64,000 bases of DNA from VRUE01 sp963819755 (lineage in GTDB: Bacteria; Actinomycetota; Thermoleophilia; Solirubrobacterales; 70-9), in NCBI GenBank assembly GCA_963819755.1, contig CAWFXB010000002.1:1302001-1366000 (forward strand). Direction: 5' to 3'. The notes beneath the pieces are model-generated. The model was not told where the DNA came from. It made no database searches and saw only the letters and a program-made list of their open reading frames with translations. The position numbers and the translations under genes are program-made. Shown piece after piece: positions 48,461 through 56,990 of this stretch (position 1 is its first letter; every line of letters starts with the position of its first letter).

Positions 48461-49693
48461 TTGAGTCATCAACGAGGCTCGAGTAGAGGCAGGGATGCGT
48501 TACGAACGGGTGCGGCGGCGCTTGCGCTTGCGTGCCTTGGTGTGCTTGCTGGGCCGGCCGCTGCATTCGCAACCGGGTCGATCTCAGGCACGGCCACCGC
48601 CGCTGCGGTTCCCCACGACGGGCTCGCGGGAGTAGAAGTCTGCGCCCGCCGACTGTTGAGCTACGAATTCAAATGCACTGAAACGGATTCGTCAGGCGAG
48701 TACACGGTCGCCGGTCTCGCGGACGGTGTCTACAGGGTCGAATTCGTCTCCCCAAGCGCCTCCAACTACGTTCCGCAGTACTACGACGCGAAGTTCTCCT
48801 CATGGGACGATGCGGACACCGTCGAAGTCGCCGGTGGCGATACGCCCGGGATCGACGCAGTCCTCGGTGAAGGCGGCTGGATCGAAGGCCGGGTCTTCGA
48901 CTCCGTGAGCGAAGCCGGAGTCCCCGACATCCGCGTCTGCGCGAGCCCGATCAGTCACACGGGATTCAGCCGTTGCATGCTCACCGGCTCGAGCGGTGAC
49001 TATGTACTCCACGGCCTGGGAACCGACTCCTACGTGGTCGGTTTCGTCCCCAAAGAAGGCGGAGGGTCGCTCGACTACATCTGGCAGTTCTACAAAGGCA
49101 TGGATTCCTGGTTCGAACCCACTCCGGTGGAAGTGAGTGCCGGAAGTGGGACGAGTGGAATCGACGCCGCGATGGAAAGGGAAGGCCATATCGCTGGCAC
49201 CGTCACGGATGCGGCGAGCGGCGCCCCGATCGCCTCGTCCCGCGTGCTCCTGTTCAAGCTGAAAGAAAAAGTCGAACCGTGGTGGGTCTACACCGACGCG
49301 GCCGGCCACTACACCTTCGACGGCCTGTCGGGCGGCGCTTACAAAGTGTGGTTCTCGCCAGACGTCCCCGAATGGCATGAAGAAGACGACTACTTCCAGC
49401 AGTTCTACAACGACAAGCCCACCCTCGCCCTGGCTGACACCGTCAGCGTCTCGGCCGGCGCCACCACCTCCGGAATCGACGCCCACTTGGTGGGCCGTCA
49501 CCCGGCTCCGCAGCCGCTGTCCGCGCCGGCCCTGCTCACCGCCGCACCCGTCAAGCCGCGGCCCAAGCCGAAGAAGCATTGCCACAAAGGACAGCGAAGA
49601 GTGAAGAAGCGGGGCAGGATTCGCTGTTTGAAGGCCCATCGCCAGGCTCGCCACCAGTCGGGCCATGACCGCGCCCTTCGCGCGGCGGGCTGA
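48461..49693 (+). CDS. Secreted protein with carboxypeptidase-regulatory-like (beta-sandwich) repeats
   Basis: A signal peptide (AALALACLGVLAGPAAAFA) precedes about three repeats of the CarboxypepD_reg/SdrD type: EVCARRLLSYEFKCTETDSS, GEYTVAGLADGVYRVEFVSP; RVCASPISHTGFSRCMLTGS; VLLFKLKEKVEPWWVYTDAA, GHYTFDGLSGGAYKVWFSP. Each repeat ends Y-F/Y-(N/D)-x-K. The C-terminal tail is basic with two Cys (KKHCHKGQRRVKKRGRIRC), a tail common on exported proteins of this group. It is probably a wall- or surface-associated adhesive or scaffold. TTG 48461 is used. Confidence 0.85.
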   Translation: MSHQRGSSRGRDALRTGAAALALACLGVLAGPAAAFATGSISGTATAAAVPHDGLAGVEVCARRLLSYEFKCTETDSSGEYTVAGLADGVYRVEFVSPSASNYVPQYYDAKFSSWDDADTVEVAGGDTPGIDAVLGEGGWIEGRVFDSVSEAGVPDIRVCASPISHTGFSRCMLTGSSGDYVLHGLGTDSYVVGFVPKEGGGSLDYIWQFYKGMDSWFEPTPVEVSAGSGTSGIDAAMEREGHIAGTVTDAASGAPIASSRVLLFKLKEKVEPWWVYTDAAGHYTFDGLSGGAYKVWFSPDVPEWHEEDDYFQQFYNDKPTLALADTVSVSAGATTSGIDAHLVGRHPAPQPLSAPALLTAAPVKPRPKPKKHCHKGQRRVKKRGRIRCLKAHRQARHQSGHDRALRAAG

Positions 49694-49695
49694 GT

Positions 49696-50976
49696 GTGCG
49701 GCGCGATTTGTATACTGCCCGCGCTTTGGGTTATAGGCAGGATTTAAATCGAAACTGGAAGTTCCTGAGGGCGGTTGTCGTTGGGCTTGCGCTCGCGCTG
49801 GCCGGCGTATTGGCCGCGCCGGCGGCGGCCCTTGCGACCGGGTCGATCTCCGGGCTGGTCACCGACGGGACCGATCCGCTTGCGGGCATCGAAGTCTGCG
49901 CCTCCGAAGTTCCCGAAGAAGAAGACTTCGGATGCACGGAAACGGACTCCTCCGGCGAATACACGCTTGCCGGTCTGGTTGCGGGCAACTACAAGGTGGA
50001 ATTCTGGCCGCCAAGTCCCCTCAACTACGTCCCGCAGTACTTCAATGCGAAGTCCTCGTGGCAACAGGCGGACCAGGTCGCGGTCACCAACGGCAACGAC
50101 ACGCCGAACATCGATGCGGCCCTTGAAGAAGGGGGGTGGATCGAAGGCCAGGCTATCGATGCCGTAAGCAAAGCGGGGATCGAAGACTTGCTCGTCTGTG
50201 CGGCCCCGATCGACGAAACCGGTTTCGGCCGCTGTGCCTTCACCGACTCCAGCGGCGACTACGAAATCATCGGCCTCGCCACCGACTCCTATGAAGTCGT
50301 CTTCTTCCCCGAAGAAGAAGCAACGAGCGAATACCTCGTCCAGTTCTACAAAGGCAAAGCCAACTTCTCCGAAGCCACCCCGGTGAGCGTTACCGCGGGC
50401 TCGGGTACCAGCGGCATCGGCGCCGAAATGAAAAAGGGCGGGAAGATCACCGGCACCGTCACCGATGCGGCGAGCGGGGCGGGGATCAAGGCCTCCTTCG
50501 TCTGCCTGCTCCCAGCAAGCGAACTGGAAGTCATCGGCTGCACCACCACCGGCGGCAGCGGCGGATATTCGATGGTCGGTTTGCCGCCCGGCGCCTACAA
50601 GGTCTGGTTCTCACCGGACGGGACCAAATCGGCAGAAATCGAAGACGATTACTTCCAGCAGTTCTACAACGCGAAGCCCACCTTCGCCCAGGCCGATCCG
50701 ATCAACGTCTCGGCCGGTGGCGTCGCAGCGGGAATCGACGCACACCTGGTCAGTCGCAAAGCGCCCCCGGTGGTCCGACCGCTAGCCCCAGCGCTCGCCG
50801 CCCCGGTTGTCAAAAGGCCCAAGCTCCACTGCCGCAAAGGGAAGCGCAAGGTGCGTAAAAAGGGCATCGCCTACTGCGTGAAGATCCACCACCACCGCAG
50901 GCACCGCCACGCTCATCACCCGGCCGGCCACGGCCGCCTCTACCGCCCGGCCGCCCACCGGTCGCTGCTGCCTTAA
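49696..50976 (+). CDS. Secreted beta-sandwich repeat protein, paralog of the preceding gene
   Basis: Very similar in order to the upstream gene: signal peptide (VVVGLALALAGVLAAPAAALA), GSISGLVTDGTDPLAGIEVC, SSGEYTLAGLVAGNYKVEFW, PLNYVPQYFNAKSSWQQADQ, GTVTDAASGAGIKASFVCLL, and the same kind of Cys-bearing basic tail (KLHCRKGKRKVRKKGIAYC), here followed by a His-rich end. The two arose by tandem duplication. GTG 49696 lies 2 bp after the upstream stop, so they are probably expressed together. Function unknown. Confidence 0.85.
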   Translation: MRRDLYTARALGYRQDLNRNWKFLRAVVVGLALALAGVLAAPAAALATGSISGLVTDGTDPLAGIEVCASEVPEEEDFGCTETDSSGEYTLAGLVAGNYKVEFWPPSPLNYVPQYFNAKSSWQQADQVAVTNGNDTPNIDAALEEGGWIEGQAIDAVSKAGIEDLLVCAAPIDETGFGRCAFTDSSGDYEIIGLATDSYEVVFFPEEEATSEYLVQFYKGKANFSEATPVSVTAGSGTSGIGAEMKKGGKITGTVTDAASGAGIKASFVCLLPASELEVIGCTTTGGSGGYSMVGLPPGAYKVWFSPDGTKSAEIEDDYFQQFYNAKPTFAQADPINVSAGGVAAGIDAHLVSRKAPPVVRPLAPALAAPVVKRPKLHCRKGKRKVRKKGIAYCVKIHHHRRHRHAHHPAGHGRLYRPAAHRSLLP

Positions 50977-50983
50977 CGCCCGC

Positions 50984-51580
50984 TCAGGCCTCGAGCCAGG
51001 TGCCCTTTGGGCCGAGGTTGCGGAGCGGGGTCTCGCCGATCCTGCTCTCGCACCCCCACGACTCGTGGATGTGGCCGCAGACCGATAGGCGCGGCCGCTT
51101 GTCCTCGATCGCCCGCAGCAGGGCTGGGCTGCCGAAGTGGTCGCCGTTGCCGTTGGAGTCGCAGTGGCCCTGGGGCGGCGAGTGGAGCACCAGGACCGCG
51201 CCCCGCGGGCACGCCGCCAGCATCTCGGTCGCCGAATCGTCGTCGAGGTCGAAGCTCCAGCCCCACGGCGTCTCCGGGATGCCGGCACCGAGGCCGTAGA
51301 ACTCGACTCCGTCGACGCTCGTGCCCTCGCCGTGCAGGACGGTCGCGGCGCTCCAGCCCGCCGCCGCCTCGCGCAGGGCGTCCTCGGTCTCGTTGTTGCC
51401 GGGAACCAGGATCGTCGGCGTCTCGATCGCCGCTAGCGCGTCGATCGTCTCACCCAGCCCCTCGTGTATCGAGGCGAAATCTCCCGCCCCGATCACTACG
51501 TCCGCCTCGGCCGACATCTCGACCAGCGTCGCCGCCTGGCCGAGGTCGCGGTGCAGATCGCTGAAGGCGAGCAGCTTCAC
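50984..51580 (-). CDS. Calcineurin-like metallophosphoesterase
   Basis: This 198-residue protein has KLLAFSDLHRDLGQA (D-x-H), VVIGAGDFASIHEG (G-D), ILVPGNNETEDAL (G-N-N/H-E), LVLHSPPQGHCD and SVCGHIHESWG (G-H-x-H), which together make the dimetal site. It belongs to the small YfcE/MPP-like branch; the substrate may be a cyclic nucleotide or phosphodiester but is unknown. GTG 51580 starts 11 bp after the membrane-protein stop, so both may be one operon. Confidence 0.88.
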   Translation of the reverse strand: MKLLAFSDLHRDLGQAATLVEMSAEADVVIGAGDFASIHEGLGETIDALAAIETPTILVPGNNETEDALREAAAGWSAATVLHGEGTSVDGVEFYGLGAGIPETPWGWSFDLDDDSATEMLAACPRGAVLVLHSPPQGHCDSNGNGDHFGSPALLRAIEDKRPRLSVCGHIHESWGCESRIGETPLRNLGPKGTWLEA

Positions 51581-51591
51581 GCTTGCGAAAG

Positions 51592-53547
51592 CTACCGCGC
51601 AGGCTCGGGGGCTGCGTCGCCTCCCGGCTTGCGGTGCGGAAGCCGTTCTCGCCACCGCTTTGCCGGGGCCTCTTCGGCCTCGGCCTGCAGGTCGAAGTAG
51701 AGCAGGGTGCGGCCGATCGCAATGTAGGGGACGAGCAGGGCGAAGACGAGGGCGCCGATCACGTTGATCAGGATCAGCGAGATGTCGGCGAAGATCAGCG
51801 CGAAGCCGAGCACCGGCCCGGTGACGATGCCGATCAGCCAGAAGACCGCGGCGACGCGCAGCGTGTACCACCAGCGTCCGCGGACCAGCTCCGAGCTGCC
51901 GCGGAACGCCTCCCGCAAGGGCTTGTCCTCGAAGAGGATCTGCTGCTGGAGGAAGAGCCAGCCGACGTACTTCCAGGCGGCGAAGGGGATGCCGGCGATC
52001 GTGATCACCATCCCGAACAGCGCCAGCGTCGCCAGCAGCTGGGCGCCGACGACGCGGCGGAAGCGCCGCCACATGCCGCGGTAGGACTCGACGAAGCTCG
52101 CCTCGCCGTCTTCGCTGACCTGGCGCACGGCGACGATCACCACCGCGGCGATGATCGCCGAGGCGATCGGGCCGCCGACCCCGCTGAGGATTTCGCCGAG
52201 CGCGACGTGCAGGCCGGAGAGCCCGACCTTGTCGTCGAGGCGGCGTCCTGGGTCGCCGGTCAGGAGCCAGGTCAGCGCGTTGAAGCCGCCGATGATCGGG
52301 ATCGCCGTCAGGCCGATCGGCGCGAAGACCCGCCAGTGGCGCCAGTAGAGGCCGCCGGAGGCGAGCAGGAGCTGGCCGAAGGCGCGACTGCGGCGCAGGT
52401 TGCCGAGGTCGAGCGGGCGCCAGTGGGTGCGCCAGGCGATCAGCGCGATCAGCAGCAGCGCGACGATCGGCACGAGCATCAACACCCAGGGCGAGTCCTG
52501 GGTGTGGTTGAGGAAGGAGGTGACACCGGCGACGGCGCCGCAGAAGGACTTGGTCACCGTCGGCCCCAGCACCGACCCCGCAGGCAGCCGCGGGCTGGTC
52601 GAGCGTATTTCTTCCATCCAGGTCATCGGCTCGAGCCAGCGGGTCTTGGTCTGCGCGCCGGTCGGCCCGTTGTTGAAGCTCTGCTCCCACTGGCCCCAGC
52701 GACCTTCGTAGGTCAGCCAGGCAAAGTGGCTATGTGGCCCGGGGTGGGTCGGCACCTGAATCGGGTGGGCGGCGAGGCGGCGCAGCGGCGAGCTGGTGTC
52801 GTCGCAGCCGACACCGGAGCCCTTGCGCCCGTTCTCCACGTAGACGGCGGCGTCGTAGAAGGTCGCGTGCGAGCCCGCCGCCGGATAGACGACCGGGTGC
52901 GTGCCTTCCTTCTCGACCTTGCCGTCTTCCCAGTCGGCCTTCTCGCCGCCGCCGTGCTGGAAGAGGCCGACTTCGCTGGGACCTTCGCGCAGCGCCTGGG
53001 CGGTGTCGGACGCTTCGAAGACGATCTGCATCCCCTCCCAGTCGCCCTCGTGCAGGTCGTTGAACTGGTTGAAGTACCAGAAGAACCAGTACTGGATGGC
53101 GAGCCCGGGGCGTCCCTTCTGGCGGGCGATGTGGGCGTAGGTGATCGCGGGCGCCTTGCCTTCCCGCTTCAGCTTGGCGAAGTCTTTGGCGTAGTCGCAG
53201 GTGTCGCCGAGCGGGTCGGCCGGCAGGTTGAGGTGGTATTTCTCGCCAAGCCCGGCGATGTCGGCGGCCGTGGGAGCGCGTTTGACGAGCGTTTCGTCGC
53301 CGCTCTCGTCGGCTTCGGTCAGCGTCACCTCGGGATTGCCGAGCACGGTGTTGACCGTCGTCGGCTCGTACTGCTCCCCGCTGGTGTCGCAGATTTCGTC
53401 GCCTTCACGCAGCATCAACCGCGGCACGTAGGCATTGATCAGGCGCTCGGCGGCGGATTCGTTGGTGCCCTGGGCAAAGGCCGTGGCTGGCGAGCCCAGA
53501 CAGAGCAGCGCAAGCGTTGCGCCCGCAAGTGCCATCCGGCGAACCAT
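51592..53547 (-). CDS. Vps62-like secreted domain fused to a multi-pass membrane domain
   Basis: The signal peptide (MALAGATLALLCLGSPATAFA) is followed by an outer domain with YWFFWYFNQFNDLHEGDWEG, VVYPAAGSHATFYDAAVYV and GPHSHFAWLTYEGRWG, which match the Vps62/DUF946 pattern (W-x-x-D-H/E-G-D-W-E, A-x-x-S-H-A-x-Y). The C-terminal ~330 residues have about 6-7 helices (VLMLVPIVALLLIALIAW, GPIASAIIAAVVIVAVR, LLATLALFGMVITIAGIPF) and the FEDKPLREAFRGSSELVRGR loop, resembling DUF4013/DUF975-like membrane proteins. 651 residues. ATG 53547 is chosen because it directly precedes the signal; a longer frame would cross the hairpin. Confidence 0.78.
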   Translation of the reverse strand: MVRRMALAGATLALLCLGSPATAFAQGTNESAAERLINAYVPRLMLREGDEICDTSGEQYEPTTVNTVLGNPEVTLTEADESGDETLVKRAPTAADIAGLGEKYHLNLPADPLGDTCDYAKDFAKLKREGKAPAITYAHIARQKGRPGLAIQYWFFWYFNQFNDLHEGDWEGMQIVFEASDTAQALREGPSEVGLFQHGGGEKADWEDGKVEKEGTHPVVYPAAGSHATFYDAAVYVENGRKGSGVGCDDTSSPLRRLAAHPIQVPTHPGPHSHFAWLTYEGRWGQWEQSFNNGPTGAQTKTRWLEPMTWMEEIRSTSPRLPAGSVLGPTVTKSFCGAVAGVTSFLNHTQDSPWVLMLVPIVALLLIALIAWRTHWRPLDLGNLRRSRAFGQLLLASGGLYWRHWRVFAPIGLTAIPIIGGFNALTWLLTGDPGRRLDDKVGLSGLHVALGEILSGVGGPIASAIIAAVVIVAVRQVSEDGEASFVESYRGMWRRFRRVVGAQLLATLALFGMVITIAGIPFAAWKYVGWLFLQQQILFEDKPLREAFRGSSELVRGRWWYTLRVAAVFWLIGIVTGPVLGFALIFADISLILINVIGALVFALLVPYIAIGRTLLYFDLQAEAEEAPAKRWRERLPHRKPGGDAAPEPAR

Positions 53548-53569
53548 CGCCGCCCAACGTACCAGCGGC

Positions 53570-53612
53570 GCGGTCGAGCTTTGGGTCGTATCGCGCCCCA
53601 AAGCTCGACCGC
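53570..53612. terminator. 16-bp perfect hairpin downstream of the DHA2 gene
   Basis: GCGGTCGAGCTTTGGG (53570-53585) pairs perfectly with 53597-53612 with an 11-nt loop. The outer GCGCGGTCG/CGACCGCGGTC sequence and the 16+11+16 layout are the same as at 20519-20561. It probably terminates the transporter transcript before the next gene. Confidence 0.7.
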
Positions 53613-53616
53613 GGTC

Positions 53617-55152
53617 TCAGGGGTCCAATTCCGGCGCTTTGCCGGCCGGCATCCATTTCAGCGCGACCAGGAAGGCAAGGGCCATCACGCCGGCCATCGC
53701 GTAGAAGACGGTGCGCGAAGCGAGGGCGAAGTCGTGCTGGACCGCGGCGAGGATCGTCTGCGCGTGGGCGCCGGCGTGTTCGGCCAGGGTGGCTTCGCCG
53801 CCGCCGCCCTGGGTCACCGAGTCGGCGATCTGGTCCGCCTGGGCCTTCGGTATGCCCTGGGAGCTCAGGGTCGACTCCAGGTTCGCCTTGTTCTCGAGGA
53901 TCAGCACCGTGCCGAGCACGGCGAGGCCGAGGCTGGAGCCGAAGTTGCGGACCGTCTGCGTGATCCCGGTCGCCTCGCCGTAGCGGCTGCCCGGCACCCG
54001 GTTTAGCGCGTCGGTGTTGGCGGGGCTGAGCACCAGCCCGACGCCGATCCCGGCGACGACTATGAACGGCCACTGCGAGCTGACCGAGAGGTCGGGCAGC
54101 GAGTGCGCCCAGAGGGCGAAGCCGCCCGCTGCGACGAGGCAGCCGGGCACCACGGTCGCACGTGATCCGCGCTGGTCGAGCACCCTGCCGCCGCGCTGCG
54201 TGGCGACGAAGAAGCCGCCGAAGAAGATCAGCAGGTAGAGCCCCGTTTCCGAGGCGCTTTCGCCGAGTGAGATCTGCGCGTACATGCTGGCGAAGAAGAA
54301 CAGCGGGATGAAGGGGATCATCAGCAGGAAGAGGATCGCGTTGTCTACCGCGAAGGCGCGGTTGGTGAAGGTGCGGATCTGCATCAGCGGGAATTTGGCC
54401 CGCAGCTCGTAGAGGACGAAGCCGGCGAGCAGGGCAACCCCGGCGGCGATGCAGAGCCAGGTAGCGGCGCTTCCCCAGCCCCAGACGCTCGACTGCTGCA
54501 GGCCGAGCACGGCGAGCCCCATCCCGGCCGAGATCAGCACCGCGCCGCGGTAGTCGAGCGGCGCCGGGTGGCGCTCGTTGTCCGGCTTGGAGATCGCGAT
54601 CAGCACCAGCGAGGCGATCGCGACCGGCACGTTGATCCAGAAGATCGCCCGCCAGGTCCACTCGGTCAGGTAGCCGCCGGCGATCGGGCCGATCGAGGTG
54701 AAGGCGCCGGCCAGACCGAAGAAGATCGCCAGCGCGCGACCGCGCTCGCGCAACGGGAAGGCGGCGAGGACGATCGCCAGGGCCGCCGGGAACATCAGCG
54801 CCGCGCCCGCTCCTTGGATGATGCGGAAGGTGATGATCCACGGCTCCGCTGCGCCGGTGGCCGGGGTCGCGCCACACATCGCCGAGGCGGCGGCAAAGAT
54901 GACGACGCCGATCACGACCATGTGCCGGTGCCCGGCGATGTCGGCGAGGCGGCCGCCGAAGGCGAACAGCGCCGAGAGCGAGAGCAGGTAGCCGTTGATG
55001 ATCCACTGCACTCCGGTCGAGGAGAGCGAGAGGTCTCCCTGCAGCTGGGGGATCGCGATCGCCACGATCGTCTGGTCGATGAAGGTCATCGAGACCGCCA
55101 GGATCATCGCCGCGAGGATCAGCTTCTGGTTGGAACCGCCGGTCTTTTCCAT
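53617..55152 (-). CDS. MFS exporter, DHA2 (14-TMS) family
   Basis: This 511-residue pump has 14 predicted helices. TM1 motif SMTFIDQTIVAIAIPQLQGD, motif A GGRLADIAGHRHMVVIG, motif C-like AGAFTSIGPIAGGYLTEWTW, and the long C-terminal loop rich in Gln/Glu (ESTLSSQGIPKAQADQIADS) between the last helices are typical of EmrB/QacA. Drug or toxic-metabolite export is likely. It is divergent from a tiny membrane protein at 55213 and has no nearby regulator. Confidence 0.93.
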   Translation of the reverse strand: MEKTGGSNQKLILAAMILAVSMTFIDQTIVAIAIPQLQGDLSLSSTGVQWIINGYLLSLSALFAFGGRLADIAGHRHMVVIGVVIFAAASAMCGATPATGAAEPWIITFRIIQGAGAALMFPAALAIVLAAFPLRERGRALAIFFGLAGAFTSIGPIAGGYLTEWTWRAIFWINVPVAIASLVLIAISKPDNERHPAPLDYRGAVLISAGMGLAVLGLQQSSVWGWGSAATWLCIAAGVALLAGFVLYELRAKFPLMQIRTFTNRAFAVDNAILFLLMIPFIPLFFFASMYAQISLGESASETGLYLLIFFGGFFVATQRGGRVLDQRGSRATVVPGCLVAAGGFALWAHSLPDLSVSSQWPFIVVAGIGVGLVLSPANTDALNRVPGSRYGEATGITQTVRNFGSSLGLAVLGTVLILENKANLESTLSSQGIPKAQADQIADSVTQGGGGEATLAEHAGAHAQTILAAVQHDFALASRTVFYAMAGVMALAFLVALKWMPAGKAPELDP

Positions 55153-55212
55153 GCGATGGCGTTTGCCGCAATCGGCCTGAATCCTCCCCGTCCGATAATC
55201 TCGCCCGCGCTC

Positions 55213-55386
55213 ATGCCTGACGTCTTCTGGATCGGCCTAGGAATCTCCGCGTTCTGCGTGCTCGTCAGCTTTGTCGTGGGGGTCAGGTCGACGACCACCA
55301 AGACCCTCACCGCCGTGACGATCGGTGCCTACCTCGGCCTGATGGCCGGTTTCCCGCTGCTGGCCATCGGCCTCGCGACCAGCTAG
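55213..55386 (+). CDS. Small two-helix membrane protein
   Basis: ATG 55213 gives a 57-residue protein with two hydrophobic helices (VFWIGLGISAFCVLVSFVVG and AYLGLMAGFPLLAIGLA). The hydrophobic pattern and codon bias support it. No family is recognised. It is divergent from the DHA2 gene, so it could be a small partner, but nothing proves it. Confidence 0.6.
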   Translation: MPDVFWIGLGISAFCVLVSFVVGVRSTTTKTLTAVTIGAYLGLMAGFPLLAIGLATS

Positions 55387-55473
55387 CCACCCCCGCAGCG
55401 AAGGAATAATCGTCTCTGGGTCGGGTAGCTGCCCCTTGCGGTTCCCAGCCAAGCAACGGAACGGAGGCACGAG

Positions 55474-56313
55474 ATGACCCAGGCGACGTCGATCCCGGCG
55501 GTGACGCTTCACGATGGGGTCGAGATTCCCCAGCTTGGCTTTGGCGTCTTCCAGGTGCCGCCGGAGAAGACCCAGGAGGCGGTCGAGGAGGCGCTCGAGG
55601 CCGGCTATCGCCACGTCGACACCGCCGCCGCCTACCGCAACGAGCGCGGCGTGGGAGCGGCGATCGCCGCCGCCGGCATTCCCCGCGAGGAGATCTTCGT
55701 CACCACCAAGCTCTGGAACTCCGCGCAGGGCTACGAGTCGACCCTGGGTGCCTTCGAGAAGAGCATCGCCCGGCTCGGGCTGGATCGCGTCGACCTCTAC
55801 CTGATCCACTGGCCGGTGCCGAGCGAGGGCCGCGCCCTCGACACCTGGCGCGCCTTCGAACGGATCCACGAGGAAGGCCGCTCGCGCACGATCGGCGTCT
55901 CCAACTTCCGCGTCGAGGACCTGGAACAGCTGGAACACGAGGCGGAGATGCTGCCGACCGTGAATCAGGTCGAGCTCCACCCGCACTTCCCGCAGGCCGA
56001 GCTGCGCGCCTGGCACGCCGAGCACCGCATCGCGACCGAGTCCTGGAGCCCGCTCGCCCAGGGGGACCTGCTCGCCAACGAGACGATCGCCGCCGTGGCC
56101 GCCCGTCACGACCGCACGCCAGCGCAGGCGATCCTGCGCTGGCACCTGCAGCTCGGCAACGTCGTCATCCCCAAATCCGTCACCCCGAAGCGGATCCGCG
56201 AGAACTTCGCGCTTTTCGACTTCGAGCTCACGGACGACGACATGACCGAGATCGCCGCCCTCGACGTCGGTCAGCGGATCGGTCCCGATCCGGGTAGCTT
56301 CGTCGCCCCATAG
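55474..56313 (+). CDS. Aldo/keto reductase
   Basis: This 279-residue NADPH-dependent reductase has the catalytic tetrad: D in YRHVDTAAAYRNERGVG, Y in the same block, K in FVTTKLWNS and H in YLIHWPVPSEG. NPD-binding segments VIPKSVTPKRIRENFALFDF fit AKR5-type (2,5-diketogluconate-reductase-like) proteins. It reduces aldehydes or ketones in the cytoplasm. ATG 55474 has a GGAGG RBS. Confidence 0.95.
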   Translation: MTQATSIPAVTLHDGVEIPQLGFGVFQVPPEKTQEAVEEALEAGYRHVDTAAAYRNERGVGAAIAAAGIPREEIFVTTKLWNSAQGYESTLGAFEKSIARLGLDRVDLYLIHWPVPSEGRALDTWRAFERIHEEGRSRTIGVSNFRVEDLEQLEHEAEMLPTVNQVELHPHFPQAELRAWHAEHRIATESWSPLAQGDLLANETIAAVAARHDRTPAQAILRWHLQLGNVVIPKSVTPKRIRENFALFDFELTDDDMTEIAALDVGQRIGPDPGSFVAP

Positions 56314-56327
56314 GCCCTGCTCAGAGA

Positions 56328-56990
56328 CTGAGAATCGTCAACGCGGTCGCAGCGACCGCCTTCGTCATCGGCGGTTCGCTGTTTGCGATCGGCGCGGCGC
56401 TGGCGCAGTCGGGGGCGACGCCGAGCCTGTACCTGTCTGTCTACCTGATCGGCGGCGTCTTCTTCTGCACGGGGGGCTACGCCTCGCTGGTCCAGGTGAT
56501 CAACGAGCCCGACGAGCCGGGAGGGATTGCGTCGGCGCGCTGGAGCTGGTGGTCGCGTGAGCCGCGGCGGCTGGCCTGGCTCAGTGCCGCGGTCCTCTTC
56601 GCCGGCACGATCGTCTTCGCGATCAACCTGGTCGACTCGTTCGTCGAAGGCCTCGGCGCCGGCGAAGAGGACCGGCTGGTCTGGTCCCCGGACATCGTCG
56701 GCTGCGCGCTCTTTCTCGTCTCCGGCCACCTGGCGCTGGTCGGAATCGGTGGCTGGCGCTTCTGGCGCCGTCGCGACCTCGGCTGGTGGATCGTCGCCGT
56801 CAACCAGATCGGCTCGATCCTCTTCATGGTCTCCGCCGTGGCCTCCTTCGTGCGTCCGTCCACGGGCGACGAGCTGGCGGTCGGCATCGCCAACTGGGGG
56901 ACGATCGGCGGCGCCCTCTGCTTCGCGATCGCCGGCGCGATGCAGGAGTTCGAGCATCCCGCCGGCCCCCGTCGCCGACGGTCAGGCTGA
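56328..56990 (+). CDS. YrhK-like multi-pass membrane protein, start unclear (CTG?)
   Basis: Four or more helices are visible: VNAVAATAFVIGGSLFAIGA, YLIGGVFFCTGGYASLVQ (YrhK-domain-like pair), LSAAVLFAGTIVFAINLVDS, FLVSGHLALVGIGGWRFW and WWIVAVNQIGSILFMVSAV. The family's first helix has no ATG, GTG or TTG before it in frame; a stop lies upstream near 56294. CTG 56328 would begin right before the helix (RIVNAVAATAFV). The first usual start, GTG 56496, would remove the first YrhK pair. I mark the CTG, or an upstream indel, as the likely explanation. Confidence 0.65.
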   Translation: MRIVNAVAATAFVIGGSLFAIGAALAQSGATPSLYLSVYLIGGVFFCTGGYASLVQVINEPDEPGGIASARWSWWSREPRRLAWLSAAVLFAGTIVFAINLVDSFVEGLGAGEEDRLVWSPDIVGCALFLVSGHLALVGIGGWRFWRRRDLGWWIVAVNQIGSILFMVSAVASFVRPSTGDELAVGIANWGTIGGALCFAIAGAMQEFEHPAGPRRRRSG

